Shown here piece after piece: positions 8,550 to 19,280 of a DNA stretch of 64,000 nt. Each line of letters begins with the position of its first letter. Positions within the stretch are counted from its first letter, which is position 1. Below the pieces are notes generated by a model. It had not been told where the DNA came from, did no database searches, and saw only the letters and a program-made list of their open reading frames with translations. This stretch comes from Paenibacillus castaneae. Lineage in GTDB: Bacteria > Bacillota > Bacilli > Paenibacillales > Paenibacillaceae. The translations under genes and the position numbers were made by a program. The stretch is from assembly GCF_002884445.1 (NCBI RefSeq), contig NZ_KZ614144.1:2494290-2558289 (forward strand), in the 5' to 3' direction.

Positions 8550-8584
8550 AGAGCGTATGCGCCTGCACTTTACGCTCTTTTTGT
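8550..8584 (+). terminator. Terminator after the Hsp20-like gene
   Basis: AGAGCGTA and TACGCTCT form an 8-bp stem followed by TTTTTG, 24 bp behind the stop codon. Confidence 0.75.
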
Positions 8585-8681
8585 CACGAAATCGACAGGA
8601 CTTGCTGCTGGCTAAAGAATGTATTATCCCTTATAATGTCTAGGGAACATGTACATATTAGCAAAAAAGGGAGTGTGTTCG

Positions 8682-8882
8682 GTGTCATTAGTCGATTTAA
8701 GCAGTACGTCTGCTTCGTTATTCATACTCGGTGTCATTTTTCTCATGCTTATATTCGGTTTGCTTAGCTTTGGCATATTGCGAATGTTTCAGCAAAGGTT
8801 TCGGACAGGTTGGATTAGCTTCGCTGGAGCGGTTATCAGCTTTGTCGTCTTCATGTTCATATTAAACAAGTGGTATTTATAG
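8682..8882 (+). CDS. Small two-helix membrane protein, unknown function
   Basis: A 66-residue product with two hydrophobic segments: about residues 10-30 (LFILGVIFLMLIFGLLSFGI) and 44-62 (ISFAGAVISFVVFMFIL), separated by a basic loop (RMFQQRFRTG). The GTG start at 8682 is chosen because GGGAG lies 8 bp upstream; in-frame codons before it have no ribosome site. A TATAAT lies at about 8633 without a good -35. The family is not recognised. It is followed 35 bp later by a second small membrane protein. Confidence 0.6.
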   Translation: MSLVDLSSTSASLFILGVIFLMLIFGLLSFGILRMFQQRFRTGWISFAGAVISFVVFMFILNKWYL

Positions 8883-8917
8883 ACATGCTATAGCCAATCA
8901 CGAAATGAGGAATTTTC

Positions 8918-9142
8918 ATGCTATGGACAGTAATTTGGTTTTTCGTTAATGCTCTGTTTGTCATTTCTGTTATTACTTTTATGTTCATGCAGCGATCATA
9001 CTCGGAAACCAAAAATGTAAAAAACGATGCAGACCTGATTAAACGCTTAGACCGACGTCGAAAGCTCGTTGGCGGACTTAGCATATTGCTGTTTGTAGCG
9101 ATGGCAGCCAGCTTTATGATTAATATGCGATTAAACGGTTAA
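8918..9142 (+). CDS. Small two-helix membrane protein, unknown function
   Basis: A 74-residue product. Helix one is about residues 3-24 (WTVIWFFVNALFVISVITFM), helix two about 52-68 (GGLSILLFVAMAASFMI). Between them lies a charged loop (ETKNVKNDADLIKRLDRRRK). GAGG is placed 6-7 bp before the ATG. It has the same two-helix plan as its upstream neighbour but no clear sequence similarity, and is probably co-transcribed with it. The family is not recognised. Confidence 0.6.
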   Translation: MLWTVIWFFVNALFVISVITFMFMQRSYSETKNVKNDADLIKRLDRRRKLVGGLSILLFVAMAASFMINMRLNG

Positions 9143-9145
9143 GAG

Positions 9146-9172
9146 GCTCTCATTGACGAGAGCTTTTTTTTT
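9146..9172 (+). terminator. Terminator after the small membrane gene pair
   Basis: GCTCTC and GAGAGC form a short stem around ATTGAC, followed by nine T residues. It lies directly before zur. Confidence 0.75.
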
Positions 9173-9215
9173 CGTCATTATGGAGATAGAAACTTTAAGT
9201 GCGGAGGTTCGACAT

Positions 9216-9647
9216 ATGCATACAATGGAAGACATTATACGACGTATGGCCAGTCAAGGATTGCGCATTACGGATCAAAGGAGAACGCTCGCAAAGCTGT
9301 TCTCGGAGACACAGGGCTATTTGGCTCCGAAGGAAGTCTATGAATATATGGGAAGATCCTATACAGGACTTAGTTTCGATACCGTATATCGAAATTTGCG
9401 AGTAATGGAGGAGTTAGGTGTTCTGGAGCAGGTTATATTCGAGGATGGCGGCAAGTTCAAGCTGCATTGCAGAGAGCATGACCATCATCACCATATGATC
9501 TGCTTGCAATGCGGCAAAACGTATCCCATTACGTTCTGTCCAATGGATCAAACCGTTGCTCCTGAGGATTTCCAGGTCGTAAAGCATAAATTTGAAGTGT
9601 TCGGTTATTGTAAGGGGTGTGTGCAGGAAGAGGCAACCAAGCTATAA
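9216..9647 (+). CDS. zur: Fur-family zinc uptake regulator Zur
   Basis: A 143-residue Fur-family repressor. The winged-helix part carries [15 protein letters not shown] and [20 protein letters not shown]. The metal-binding part has [19 protein letters not shown] and [13 protein letters not shown], with two CxxC pairs for structural zinc. GLSFDTxYRNL, CPMD and the closing CxxC context match Bacillus Zur rather than Fur or PerR. The start ATG at 9216 has GGAGG upstream; the in-frame extension to 9153 crosses the preceding terminator. A zinc transporter operon with a Zur-box-like site lies 2.8 kb downstream, which supports the zinc assignment. The stop overlaps the yidD start. Confidence 0.88.
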   Translation: MHTMEDIIRRMASQGLRITDQRRTLAKLFSETQGYLAPKEVYEYMGRSYTGLSFDTVYRNLRVMEELGVLEQVIFEDGGKFKLHCREHDHHHHMICLQCGKTYPITFCPMDQTVAPEDFQVVKHKFEVFGYCKGCVQEEATKL

Positions 9648-9904
9648 TGGCGAACAATCGAGTGATGCAGCGAGTGACACAGGCGCCAATTCTTTTTTAT
9701 CGAAAAGTTATTTCACCTCTGACGCCGCCATCGTGCCGGTTCTATCCGACCTGCTCTGTTTATGCGCTTGAAGCTATTGAGAAGCATGGCGCTGCTAAGG
9801 GATCATGGCTTGCGGTAAAGCGGATTGCGCGCTGCCACCCGTTTCATTCTGGAGGCTATGATCCCGTACCGCCTGTGAAGGGCGAGGATATAGATGCACC
9901 TTGA
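9647..9904 (+). CDS. yidD: YidD-type membrane protein insertion efficiency factor
   Basis: An 85-residue protein with the complete YidD signature: [28 protein letters not shown] and [17 protein letters not shown], including the three conserved cysteines. YidD helps the YidC/Sec route insert inner membrane proteins. The ATG at 9647 overlaps the last base of the zur stop codon (TAATG), giving coupled translation. A second ATG at 9665 would shorten it by six residues. This gene is usually unlinked to zur in B. subtilis, so the pairing is local. Confidence 0.92.
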   Translation: MANNRVMQRVTQAPILFYRKVISPLTPPSCRFYPTCSVYALEAIEKHGAAKGSWLAVKRIARCHPFHSGGYDPVPPVKGEDIDAP

Positions 9905-9944
9905 CAGAAAGGGTGCATTTTCGGTATATTTGCGATAGATGTTA

Positions 9945-10250
9945 CCATATATCCGAGGAACGGATAAGTACAATGGATTGCCTTTTGCAGAGAGCCGGGC
10001 ATAGCGGTGTAAGCCGGTAAAGGACACCATATGGAAAATGGTCCGGGAGGATTCGCTTCTGAGCTTCAGCTTGTTACCAAGCTGAGTGAGGAAGTGACGC
10101 TAAGCTGGCGTTAACGGCGATAGCCGCCATACTGGCGGCACACGAAGCTTTCACGCAACAATCGGCAAATTCCGATTTCCGCGTGATTGAAATTTGGGTG
10201 GTACCGCGTGAGTTCTAACTCTCGTCCCATGATGGACGGGAGTTTTTTGC
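9945..10250 (+). promoter_or_regulatory. T-box leader (probable methionine specifier) of metG
   Basis: The leader carries the canonical T-box AATTTGGGTGGTACCGCG at 10191-10208. A terminator follows at 10217-10248 (AACTCTCGTCC pairing with GGACGGGAGTT, then T6). Upstream are stem I features: AAGTA near 9967, AGAGAGCCGGG and GGTGTAAGCCGGTA in the distal part, and ATG triplets near 10031 and 10040 at the expected specifier position. Uncharged tRNA-Met binding would stabilise the antiterminator and raise metG expression. The exact specifier codon was not resolved; both candidates read ATG. Confidence 0.9.
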
Positions 10251-10286
10251 GTTTTTTTCTATGCAACCAATTGAGGAGGGTCCTGA

Positions 10287-12287
<2,001 letters not shown>

Positions 12288-12330
12288 CCGAATTTGAATG
12301 CAAGTATAAACAATTGAAAAACAGGGAGAA

Positions 12331-12372
12331 AGAGGAGTAAGCGCTAGAAATAGCTGCTGCTTCTCTTTTTTT
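12331..12372 (+). terminator. Terminator after metG
   Basis: AGAGGAGTA pairs with TGCTTCTCT (two G-U pairs) and an inner GCTA/TAGC closes a GAAA loop. A T7 tract follows. Confidence 0.7.
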
Positions 12373-12423
12373 GTTCTTTTCTTTTCTATCACCGTAAAAT
12401 TAGATTTAAACAAAAATCGGTGG

Positions 12424-12477
12424 TTGACAGCCTATTTCTTGCATCGTATAATACTAAACGTAATAGTAACGATTACG
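12424..12477 (+). promoter_or_regulatory. Consensus sigma-A promoter with Zur-box-like site, zinc transporter operon
   Basis: TTGACA at 12424-12429, an exact 17-bp spacer and TATAAT at 12447-12452 form a perfect sigma-A promoter. Just downstream, ACGTAATAGTAACGA (12458-12472) resembles the Bacillus 7-1-7 Zur box TCGTAATnATTACGA at 11 of 14 informative positions. CGTAAT and ATTACG (12459-12477) form an overlapping inverted repeat. The position over the transcription start suits repression by zinc-loaded Zur, whose gene lies upstream. Binding itself is inferred. Confidence 0.75.
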
Positions 12478-12518
12478 AACAACGAACAAAAAAAGAAAGA
12501 AGAACGGAGACTGACCAA

Positions 12519-13481
12519 ATGAATGTATCGCAAAAATCATTTCGTTTTAGTGTACTGGCCTTATTATTAATAGCAATACTGACCATGGCAGCATGCGGGA
12601 ATAATACGAATAACGCAAAGGAAGCGGATAACACGAAGATTAATGTCGTGACAAGCTTTTATCCTTTATATTTTCTTGCTTCTGAAATTGGCGGAGATCA
12701 AGTACATGCCGTTAATCTTGTAGGTGCAGGTGTTGAACCGCATGATTGGACACCGAAGAGCCGCGATTTGGATGCTGCCTCGAAAGCGCAATTGTTTCTG
12801 TATCACGGGGTTGGCTTAGAGGGCTGGATTGACGCATTCCTGAAAGGCTTATCGAAAGACAGTACAGTTGTAACGAGAGAAATGAGCAAGGGAGTAACAC
12901 TCATTGAGGGCTCGGGAGATGAGCACGAGCATGAAGAAGATGATGACCATGATCATGGCGTTATGGATCCACATACATGGAATAGTCCCAAATCGGCTCT
13001 TATTCTAGCAGAAAACGTGAAGAACAGCCTAATCGAGGTTGATGCCGCTAATAAAGCCGTTTATGAGAAAAACTATGAGGCTCTTAAGCAAAAGCTGGTT
13101 GCGCTGGATGAGGAATATACGTCTAAGCTGGCACAAACGACCAACAAAAACATTGTTACTTCTCATCAAGCATTCGGCTATTTAGCTCGTGATTATGGGC
13201 TCAAGCAAGTAGCCATTATGGGGTTAAACCCGGACGCTGAGCCGCGTGCTCAAGATCTGCTGGCCATTACGAAATTTGTTAAAGAAAATGATGTGAAATA
13301 TATTTTCTTTGAAGAGCTTGTATCCGATCAACTGGCAAAAACATTGGCAAGTGAAGCCAAAGTGAAGACAATGGTACTTAATCCTCTGGAAGGCCTGACG
13401 CGGGAGCAAGAAAAAGAGGGAGAAACCTATCTAACACTTATGGAACGAAACTTGCAAAATCTTGTGCAAGCATTACAATAG
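12519..13481 (+). CDS. znuA: Zinc ABC transporter substrate-binding lipoprotein
   Basis: A 320-residue cluster A-I metal-binding protein. The N-terminal signal peptide ends in a lipobox (LTMAAC), so it should be lipid-anchored outside the membrane. FYPLYFLASEIGG, GVEPHDWTP and MDPHTWNSP carry the conserved metal-ligand histidines. A His/Asp/Glu-rich loop (EHEHEEDDDHDHG, about residues 135-147) is typical for zinc binders. The ATG at 12519 has ACGGAGA upstream; the in-frame extension back to 12420 would cross the promoter. It is followed by ATPase and permease genes. Zinc rather than manganese is inferred from the His-rich loop and the Zur-box-like site. Confidence 0.92.
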   Translation: MNVSQKSFRFSVLALLLIAILTMAACGNNTNNAKEADNTKINVVTSFYPLYFLASEIGGDQVHAVNLVGAGVEPHDWTPKSRDLDAASKAQLFLYHGVGLEGWIDAFLKGLSKDSTVVTREMSKGVTLIEGSGDEHEHEEDDDHDHGVMDPHTWNSPKSALILAENVKNSLIEVDAANKAVYEKNYEALKQKLVALDEEYTSKLAQTTNKNIVTSHQAFGYLARDYGLKQVAIMGLNPDAEPRAQDLLAITKFVKENDVKYIFFEELVSDQLAKTLASEAKVKTMVLNPLEGLTREQEKEGETYLTLMERNLQNLVQALQ

Positions 13482-13496
13482 AACAATAAAGCGAAC

Positions 13497-13522
13497 ATAC
13501 GGAGCTGATTATAGCTCCGTAT
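13497..13522 (+). other. Intra-operon hairpin between znuA and znuC
   Basis: ATACGGAGCT and AGCTCCGTAT form a perfect 10-bp stem with a 6-nt loop. No T tract follows, so it is more likely a transcript-end stabiliser or partial attenuator that lets znuA be expressed above the ATPase and permease than a full terminator. Confidence 0.6.
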
Positions 13523-13541
13523 TGCTGTGAGGAGAGATATT

Positions 13542-14366
13542 ATGGGGCAATCAAATTCAAATACGTCATCAAGCACTAGCTGCCACCAAGAGGTTATCTC
13601 GCTTGAGAACGTCTCTTTTTCTTTTCAACAGCAGGCGGTTATTTCGGATTTGAGTTTCGCGGTGAAGGAACGAGACTTCATCGGTTTAATAGGAACTAAC
13701 GGTGCGGGGAAAACAACATTGCTGCGCATGATTGTAGGATTGCTGAAGCCAACAAGCGGTACCATTCGTTTGTTTGGAGAGAATGTCAACGAGTTCAAGC
13801 AATGGGAACGGATCGGTTATGTACCGCAGAAGAACAATTTCAATCCGCTATTTCCGGCTACTGTCCACGAGGTCGTCATGTCGGGGCTTTATGGTCGAAA
13901 TAAAATATTCAAAAAAATATCGAAAGCCGATTATAAAAAAAGCGATGATGCGCTTCTTGCGATGGGAATATTTGATTTGAAGGATAAGCGTATTGGACAG
14001 CTATCTGGCGGACAGCAGCAGCGGGTATTTCTAGCAAGGGCACTTATCAATAATCCATCGCTTCTCATTTTGGATGAGCCAACGAAAGGCATTGACACGG
14101 AGACGCAGGAAAGCTTCTTTCATATGATTAAGCATATGCATCAGCATCACAATATTACTTTTTTGATGGTATCGCATGATCTGGATATGATCCGTTCTTA
14201 CTTAGGCGAGCAGGCAGCTGATCAGAATGGGAAGCTTAAATTTCATATTAAGCATTCGCATGAAACACAGGATTGTGTGGAGAATGATCTGACACACAGC
14301 TTGAAAGGGTTAAGAGAGCAAATGGAGAGCAGGAAAGAGGTTGTTTTGATTGGAGATCGTAACTAG
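13542..14366 (+). CDS. znuC: Zinc ABC transporter ATP-binding protein
   Basis: A 274-residue ABC ATPase. Walker A GTNGAGKTT starts at residue 51, the signature LSGGQQQRVFLARAL and Walker B LLILDEPTKGID follow, and the H-loop is MVSHD. It energises zinc uptake with the permease encoded by the next gene. The ATG at 13542 has GAGGAGAG upstream; a GTG at 13527 is in frame but poorly placed. The C-terminal about 60 residues are charged and His-containing. The 3' end overlaps znuB by 17 bp. Confidence 0.92.
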   Translation: MGQSNSNTSSSTSCHQEVISLENVSFSFQQQAVISDLSFAVKERDFIGLIGTNGAGKTTLLRMIVGLLKPTSGTIRLFGENVNEFKQWERIGYVPQKNNFNPLFPATVHEVVMSGLYGRNKIFKKISKADYKKSDDALLAMGIFDLKDKRIGQLSGGQQQRVFLARALINNPSLLILDEPTKGIDTETQESFFHMIKHMHQHHNITFLMVSHDLDMIRSYLGEQAADQNGKLKFHIKHSHETQDCVENDLTHSLKGLREQMESRKEVVLIGDRN

Positions 14367-15153
14367 TGAGTTTTTTCAACGCGCCCTTATCGGCGGGCTG
14401 CTCATCGGCGTAACCGCCCCGCTAATGGGCTTATTTCTTGTGCTTCGAAGGCTTTCTATGATTGGGGACACCTTGTCCCATGTATCGATTGCAGGCGTAG
14501 CACTTGGCTTCTTAATTGGCGTGTACCCTGTAGCTATGGGCTTAGTATTCGCAATAGCTGCCTCCTTCGCCATTGAGAAGCTGCGTAAGGCATACAAAAC
14601 ATATGCAGAGCTTTCCATTGCGATCATAATGTCCGGCGGAGTAGCGCTAGCCTCTCTTTTGTTCTCGATGGGGAAAAACATAAATGTGAGCAGCTATTTG
14701 TTCGGTAGTATATTTACACTGAATAGTACGGATTTATATGTTATTGGTGCAGTAACGGTTGTCGTTCTTATTGCAATAAGAACGCAGGTTAAAGAATTAT
14801 TTCTGCTTACTTTTGACGAGGATGCAGCGGCAGTCAGCGGCTTGCCCGTTAAATTTTATAATGTTATGATTAGCGTGCTTACAGCGCTTGTAATAAGTGT
14901 GTCGATCAAAATCGTCGGCGCATTGCTCGTTTCAGCATTGTTGACCATTCCTGCAGCTTGCAGCTTAATTGTTGCACGCAGCTTTAAACAAAGCGTTATA
15001 ACCGTTGTAATCATTGGCGAACTGGCCGTCGTAATCGGACTTCTAATTGCAGGCATTTGGAATTTGGCGCCAGGCGGTACGATTGTGCTTTTGCTTATCG
15101 CCGTATTGCTTGTGCTGCTTGCATTCCGCAGGGGAGTGCGAACGGGAAACTGA
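14350..15153 (+). CDS. znuB: Zinc ABC transporter permease
   Basis: A 267-residue ABC-3 family membrane protein with about eight hydrophobic segments. Family motifs include LVLRRLSMIGDTLSHVSIAGVALG near the N terminus and KIVGALLVSALLTIPAA in the C-terminal half. TTG at 14350 appears to be the start, within the end of znuC, implying translational coupling. Confidence 0.9.
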   Translation: MEIVTSEFFQRALIGGLLIGVTAPLMGLFLVLRRLSMIGDTLSHVSIAGVALGFLIGVYPVAMGLVFAIAASFAIEKLRKAYKTYAELSIAIIMSGGVALASLLFSMGKNINVSSYLFGSIFTLNSTDLYVIGAVTVVVLIAIRTQVKELFLLTFDEDAAAVSGLPVKFYNVMISVLTALVISVSIKIVGALLVSALLTIPAACSLIVARSFKQSVITVVIIGELAVVIGLLIAGIWNLAPGGTIVLLLIAVLLVLLAFRRGVRTGN

Positions 15154-15175
15154 ACATTGAATCGGGGTGTAACCA

Positions 15176-15889
15176 TTGTCAGACATTAATATTTGGCTGG
15201 CGTTCGGCGCCGGCTTTGCATCTTTTATTTCTCCGTGCTGCTTGCCATTATATCCGTCCTATTTATCCTACATAACGGGAATTTCAGTATCTGATTTGAA
15301 AGAAAATTCGAATTCGAAACAAAAACGCATGCGAACGATGTCGCACACGTTGTTTTTCATTTTAGGATTCTGTACCGTTTATTATGCGTTAGGCTATGGC
15401 ACGAACGTATTTGCTGAGTTTTTCAGCGAATATAGAGATCTTATCAGACAATTATCCGCCATTCTAATTATTTTGATGGGTTTATTTCTCATTGGCTTAT
15501 TTCAGCCTCAGCTGCTTATGAAGGAGCGCCGGATGAATTTGATTCCGAAGAAAGCGAACTATGTCAGCTCTTTTATATTTGGAATTGGCTTCTCCGCAGG
15601 CTGGACACCATGCATGGGGCCTGCTCTAACAGCTATATTAGGGCTCGCTGCGACAGAGCCAGGCACTTGGTTTCAATTAACGACCGCCTATGCGCTCGGT
15701 TTCGCAATCCCTTTCTTTGTCCTTGCTTTCTTCTTGGGAACAGCTAGGTGGATATTGAAATATTCAGCAACGGTCATGAAGATTGGCGGAGCCGTCATGA
15801 TTCTTATGGGTTTGCTGCTTTTCACCGATCAAATGACCAAAATTACGATTTGGCTTAATCTCATAACGCCTGAATGGCTGGCATTCTAA
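15176..15889 (+). CDS. ccdA: CcdA-type thiol-disulfide membrane protein
   Basis: A 237-residue DsbD-family membrane protein with about six hydrophobic helices. The redox cysteines are placed as in CcdA: SPCCLPLYPSYLSYITG in the first helix and GWTPCMGP in the fourth. CcdA passes reducing power across the membrane to extracytoplasmic thioredoxin-like proteins for cytochrome c maturation and spore cortex assembly (StoA partner). The TTG at 15176 is the likely start. It ends 3 bp from the convergent splB gene with no terminator between, so transcripts may overlap. Confidence 0.88.
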   Translation: MSDINIWLAFGAGFASFISPCCLPLYPSYLSYITGISVSDLKENSNSKQKRMRTMSHTLFFILGFCTVYYALGYGTNVFAEFFSEYRDLIRQLSAILIILMGLFLIGLFQPQLLMKERRMNLIPKKANYVSSFIFGIGFSAGWTPCMGPALTAILGLAATEPGTWFQLTTAYALGFAIPFFVLAFFLGTARWILKYSATVMKIGGAVMILMGLLLFTDQMTKITIWLNLITPEWLAF

Positions 15890-15892
15890 TAA

Positions 15893-16960
15893 TTAAGTGA
15901 AGTATTCAATTTTTGCCTCAGGAAAATGCTCGAAAATGCGCTCCGATATAAACATACGGAGCGCATTTGCTTGTTCATCGGGATATACATATTTGCCTTG
16001 TCCCCAGCGGCCCCATTTGTATTTCCTTTTCTCGATATCCATCTCAAGCTTCGTGCGCGGATAGCGTTTCTCGATAACGGATTTGGCTGTTTTCGTAAAT
16101 CGATGCTGGATCAGCTCGAACGTGAGATCTCCTCTGACATCCTGAGGAAGTGCAGCGTCTAACGCGGCTAACAGCTCGCCATAGCCTTCCTCCCATCCGT
16201 CATGCCATATAATCGGAGCGATGATGAAGCCGATGGGATAGCCCGCTCTAGCCACCTTAGCAGCTGCTTCAATACGCTGTTCGAAGCGCGAGGTGGCCGG
16301 CTCGAAGTTTTTGATGACATACTTATCATTCACACTAAAGCGAATGCGTGTATGATTATTATGGTTCACGTCAAGCAAGGAATCCACGTGATGGAATTTG
16401 GTAACAAAACGCAGCCTGCCGTACTCCTGTTTGCCCATAAACTCGATTAACTCGCGCAAGCTGCCGGATATCGGCTCAAGACCAACAGGATCCGAAGTAC
16501 ACGCAGCCTCAAAGCGGGTAATTTCTGGCTTTCTTTCGTCGATATAGCCCTTTGCTGCATCTAGTATTTCATCGATATTAACGTAAATACGAATATATGG
16601 CTTGGCTCCTAGCGTGGTTTGTAAGTAACAATAATGACAGTGTGCCATACAGCCTGTCGCAATCGGAATGGCATATTCAGCAGAAGGCTTGGATGTATCG
16701 AATTTCAACGTTTTCCGAAGGCCAACCACTAGCGTCCGTTTTGCAATCCTGTATTTCTCCAGCTCGGAATCACCTGGCAAATCAGTGATCCGATTATGGG
16801 AGGTGGTCATTCTGTAGGGAATGCCTTCCTGCTTGACCCATTCGAATATTCGTTGTCCTTTTGGGTAATCAAGAGCCGACGGTTCGAAATAAACAAGTTC
16901 GGGGACAAAGGATAAAGCGGAACGATCGGTTTTCGGACGATCAATAATTGCTGTACTCAT
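15893..16960 (-). CDS. splB: Spore photoproduct lyase
   Basis: A 355-residue radical SAM enzyme that reverts the thymine dimer (spore photoproduct) formed in UV-irradiated spores. The cluster-binding CxxxCxxC is seen as CMAHCHYC in the segment ATGCMAHCHYCYLQTT. Further family segments include RFEAACTSDPVGLEPISG and FELIQHRFTKTAKSVI. The AGGAGGAAT-type site lies before the ATG. The splA regulator that precedes splB in B. subtilis is absent. A forespore promoter is expected but was not clearly found. Confidence 0.95.
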   Translation of the reverse strand: MSTAIIDRPKTDRSALSFVPELVYFEPSALDYPKGQRIFEWVKQEGIPYRMTTSHNRITDLPGDSELEKYRIAKRTLVVGLRKTLKFDTSKPSAEYAIPIATGCMAHCHYCYLQTTLGAKPYIRIYVNIDEILDAAKGYIDERKPEITRFEAACTSDPVGLEPISGSLRELIEFMGKQEYGRLRFVTKFHHVDSLLDVNHNNHTRIRFSVNDKYVIKNFEPATSRFEQRIEAAAKVARAGYPIGFIIAPIIWHDGWEEGYGELLAALDAALPQDVRGDLTFELIQHRFTKTAKSVIEKRYPRTKLEMDIEKRKYKWGRWGQGKYVYPDEQANALRMFISERIFEHFPEAKIEYFT

Positions 16961-17160
16961 CGGTCATTCCTCCAGCTTCGTAATAACAAATGAAACAAGC
17001 ATAGTGTGTGGAGGCAGCCTTATGCTCAAACTGGTTAGTTTATGGGTGAAAAACATCGGCAATTAAGGCAGCGGGTTGCGGTGCACATAACGAAAAGTGT
17101 ATGATACATAGAGTAACGCCGAGGAAACAAGGTGAAGAAGTATGGTTAGGGGGTTCTTCA

Positions 17161-17583
17161 GTGCCGACACCGAGCATGGAAGACTACTTGGAAAGAATTT
17201 ATAAGCTTATCGATGAAAAAGGATATGCACGCGTTTCGGATATTGCAGAAGGGCTTGAGGTGCATCCTTCCTCCGTAACGAAGATGATTCAGAAGCTCGA
17301 CAAGGATAATTATTTGATCTATGAAAAGTACCGCGGGCTTGTCCTGACCAATAAAGGCAAGAAGATGGGAAAGCGGCTTGTTGATCGCCATCAGCTACTG
17401 GAATCGTTCTTGACGACGATAGGGGTACAAGATGAGAATATTTATCAGGATGTGGAAGGCATCGAGCATCATTTAAGCTGGGATTCCATTACTTGTATTG
17501 AAACTTTAGTTGAATATTTCCGTCGTGATTCACAACGATTGGACGAGCTTCGTGCCATTCGCTCGGAAATGGAAAGCGAATAA
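17161..17583 (+). CDS. mntR: Manganese-responsive transcriptional regulator MntR
   Basis: A 140-residue DtxR-family regulator, very close to Bacillus Mnt[37 protein letters not shown] in the winged helix, and [12 protein letters not shown] with the metal-ligand Glu/His residues in the dimerisation part. It represses manganese uptake genes when Mn(II) is bound. GTG at 17161 is preferred because GGGGG lies 7 bp upstream and the product then begins like known MntR; the in-frame ATG at 17101 would add 20 unrelated residues. The Mn transporters themselves are not in the window. Confidence 0.94.
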   Translation: MPTPSMEDYLERIYKLIDEKGYARVSDIAEGLEVHPSSVTKMIQKLDKDNYLIYEKYRGLVLTNKGKKMGKRLVDRHQLLESFLTTIGVQDENIYQDVEGIEHHLSWDSITCIETLVEYFRRDSQRLDELRAIRSEMESE

Positions 17584-17702
17584 TACATAGCGATTATTTG
17601 GACTAAGCGTGAACGGCTGCCAACCTTTACTGCGGCATTAGCAGTTGTTTCACGGATATATAAGCATATTTATAAGTGCAGATTTATAAATGGTTATATA
17701 TT

Positions 17703-17740
17703 AAAAAAGACCAGCAGAGAATCTCTGCTGGTCTTTTTCT
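17703..17740. terminator. Bidirectional terminator between mntR and the yqhP-like gene
   Basis: AGACCAGCAGAGA and TCTCTGCTGGTCT form a long perfect inverted repeat. It is flanked by A6 on the left and T5 on the right, so it can end transcription from both sides of this convergent pair. Confidence 0.9.
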
Positions 17741-17748
17741 AATCTTTT

Positions 17749-18072
17749 CTAATGGTATTTAGGTAAATCATCGTCATCCTTGCCGCCTTCAATGACACGG
17801 AAAGGAACTGTTTTGGATCTTGGCTTATTTGTTTTGGATCTTGTCTTAGCAGCGGTAGCTCGGCTTTGCTTCACCTGCGGACGCCCTTGTGAGCCGTAGC
17901 CTTTAAGAAAAGAAGGCGGATATTTATACAGCAGGAAAATACCGCCTAATACGACAATTGGAATGATTGTATAGGCGATTGGCGTTTGAATAATGCTGTA
18001 TACTACACCTATTACGAGCAATACCATAAATGCAATTGTCCATACATTCCACCTGCTCGGCATCCTGCTCAT
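17749..18072 (-). CDS. Small membrane protein, positional counterpart of YqhP
   Basis: A 107-residue protein with two hydrophobic helices (about 11-28 and 31-48) and a basic, Lys/Arg/Ser/Thr-rich C-terminal tail (RSKTNKPRSKTV) ending in DDDDLPKYH. AAAGGCGG precedes the ATG. It lies directly downstream of yqhQ on the same strand, where B. subtilis has yqhP; the match is by position and size, not by a recognised motif. Function unknown. Confidence 0.7.
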   Translation of the reverse strand: MSRMPSRWNVWTIAFMVLLVIGVVYSIIQTPIAYTIIPIVVLGGIFLLYKYPPSFLKGYGSQGRPQVKQSRATAAKTRSKTNKPRSKTVPFRVIEGGKDDDDLPKYH

Positions 18073-18102
18073 TTGAAAGACCGCCTTTCTTCATGTGTAA
18101 AG

Positions 18103-19071
18103 TTATTTCACTTGTTTATCAAGCTCAAGCATCCGGTTGAATGATGCAATGGATACAGCGACTTGTTCATCACGAGGTTCTTTAGTAGTTAGAAGCTGTA
18201 GCCATAATCCTGGATATCCAAGATAGCGAAGAACAGGTACTTCTCTTAGGGCATTGGTCCAACGCAATACTTCATACGATAAGCCGAGCACTAAAGGCAA
18301 CAGCAGAATACGAATATAGATGCGCTCCCAGATCGAATCCCATGTGAAGAAGGGAAGCGAGTACACAATAACGCCAACAATTACGGTAAAGATGATGAAG
18401 CTTGAACCGCAGCGATAGTGAAGGCGGCTGTATTTCTGTACATTCTTAATCGTTAGATCTTCTCCAGCTTCATAAGCGCTGATCACCTTATGCTCAGCAC
18501 CGTGATATTGAAAGAGACGCTTAATGAGCGGAGTCATGGAAATAAAGTACAAATAACCGAGCAGCAGTATAATTTTGATAAGTCCCTCTAATAAGTTATG
18601 ACCGACTTTATTATCAAATACTCCTGAGAATATCAATTCTTCTAAAGCCGCAGGTGCTGCGGTAAAGATGAGCTTTCCGAAAATAAATGAAATGACGCCA
18701 GCAACTGCGACGCCGACAATCATGCTGAGACTCCAGCCGCTTTTCTTCTCTTCTTTGGCTGGGGCAACCGGTTGTTCCACGTTGCCTTCCAGTTCTTTAG
18801 CCGCTTCATCATCAGCATAAGCTTCCATGGAGAAGTTTAAATGCTGAGAGCCTTTGGCGCTTGATTCTAGAATGCCGACCACTCCGCGAACGAGCGGGAT
18901 TTTCTTGAGGCGCTGCACCCAGGTTTTGGATGTACGGGGAACCTCGTAATAAATAATTTCATCATTTTTGAGCCGAACAGCTGTTACGTTAACGTGTTTG
19001 CCTGCAAACATTACGCCTTCGATAACCGCTTGTCCGCCATATATACTTCGGGAGTCTTGCGGCAAGTGCAT
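18103..19071 (-). CDS. yqhQ: DUF1385 membrane protein YqhQ
   Basis: A 322-residue membrane protein of the DUF1385 family. The hallmark N-terminal YGGQAVIEGVMFAGK is present, and FQYHGAEHKVISAYEAGEDL with LHYRCGSSFIIF are further conserved segments. About four or five transmembrane helices are spread over residues 115-290. The biochemical role is not established. GGAAGGTG precedes the ATG. The gene is divergent from yqhR, as in a split version of the B. subtilis order. Confidence 0.92.
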   Translation of the reverse strand: MHLPQDSRSIYGGQAVIEGVMFAGKHVNVTAVRLKNDEIIYYEVPRTSKTWVQRLKKIPLVRGVVGILESSAKGSQHLNFSMEAYADDEAAKELEGNVEQPVAPAKEEKKSGWSLSMIVGVAVAGVISFIFGKLIFTAAPAALEELIFSGVFDNKVGHNLLEGLIKIILLLGYLYFISMTPLIKRLFQYHGAEHKVISAYEAGEDLTIKNVQKYSRLHYRCGSSFIIFTVIVGVIVYSLPFFTWDSIWERIYIRILLLPLVLGLSYEVLRWTNALREVPVLRYLGYPGLWLQLLTTKEPRDEQVAVSIASFNRMLELDKQVK

Positions 19072-19280
19072 GTCACCTTCCTTGGATGGGTTATCGCGTC
19101 AAATCGCGATGAATATAACGATTGCTTTGTAAATCTATTGTACTTGATCTATCGTCGAATTGCCAACGTCCGAATCTAACACAGAAAAATATGAATCTGA
19201 TGGAAAGCTGCGGTTATGGAACGGTTTTTTTTCACATACTAAGCCAGATTAGATTGAAAGCAGAATGGAGGCTTAGTTCA

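Noticed and set aside
16961-17100. Sigma-G promoter before splB
   Set aside because: A GCATAA and a CACACTA element can be found on the minus strand, but the spacing of about 14 bp is too short for a forespore promoter.
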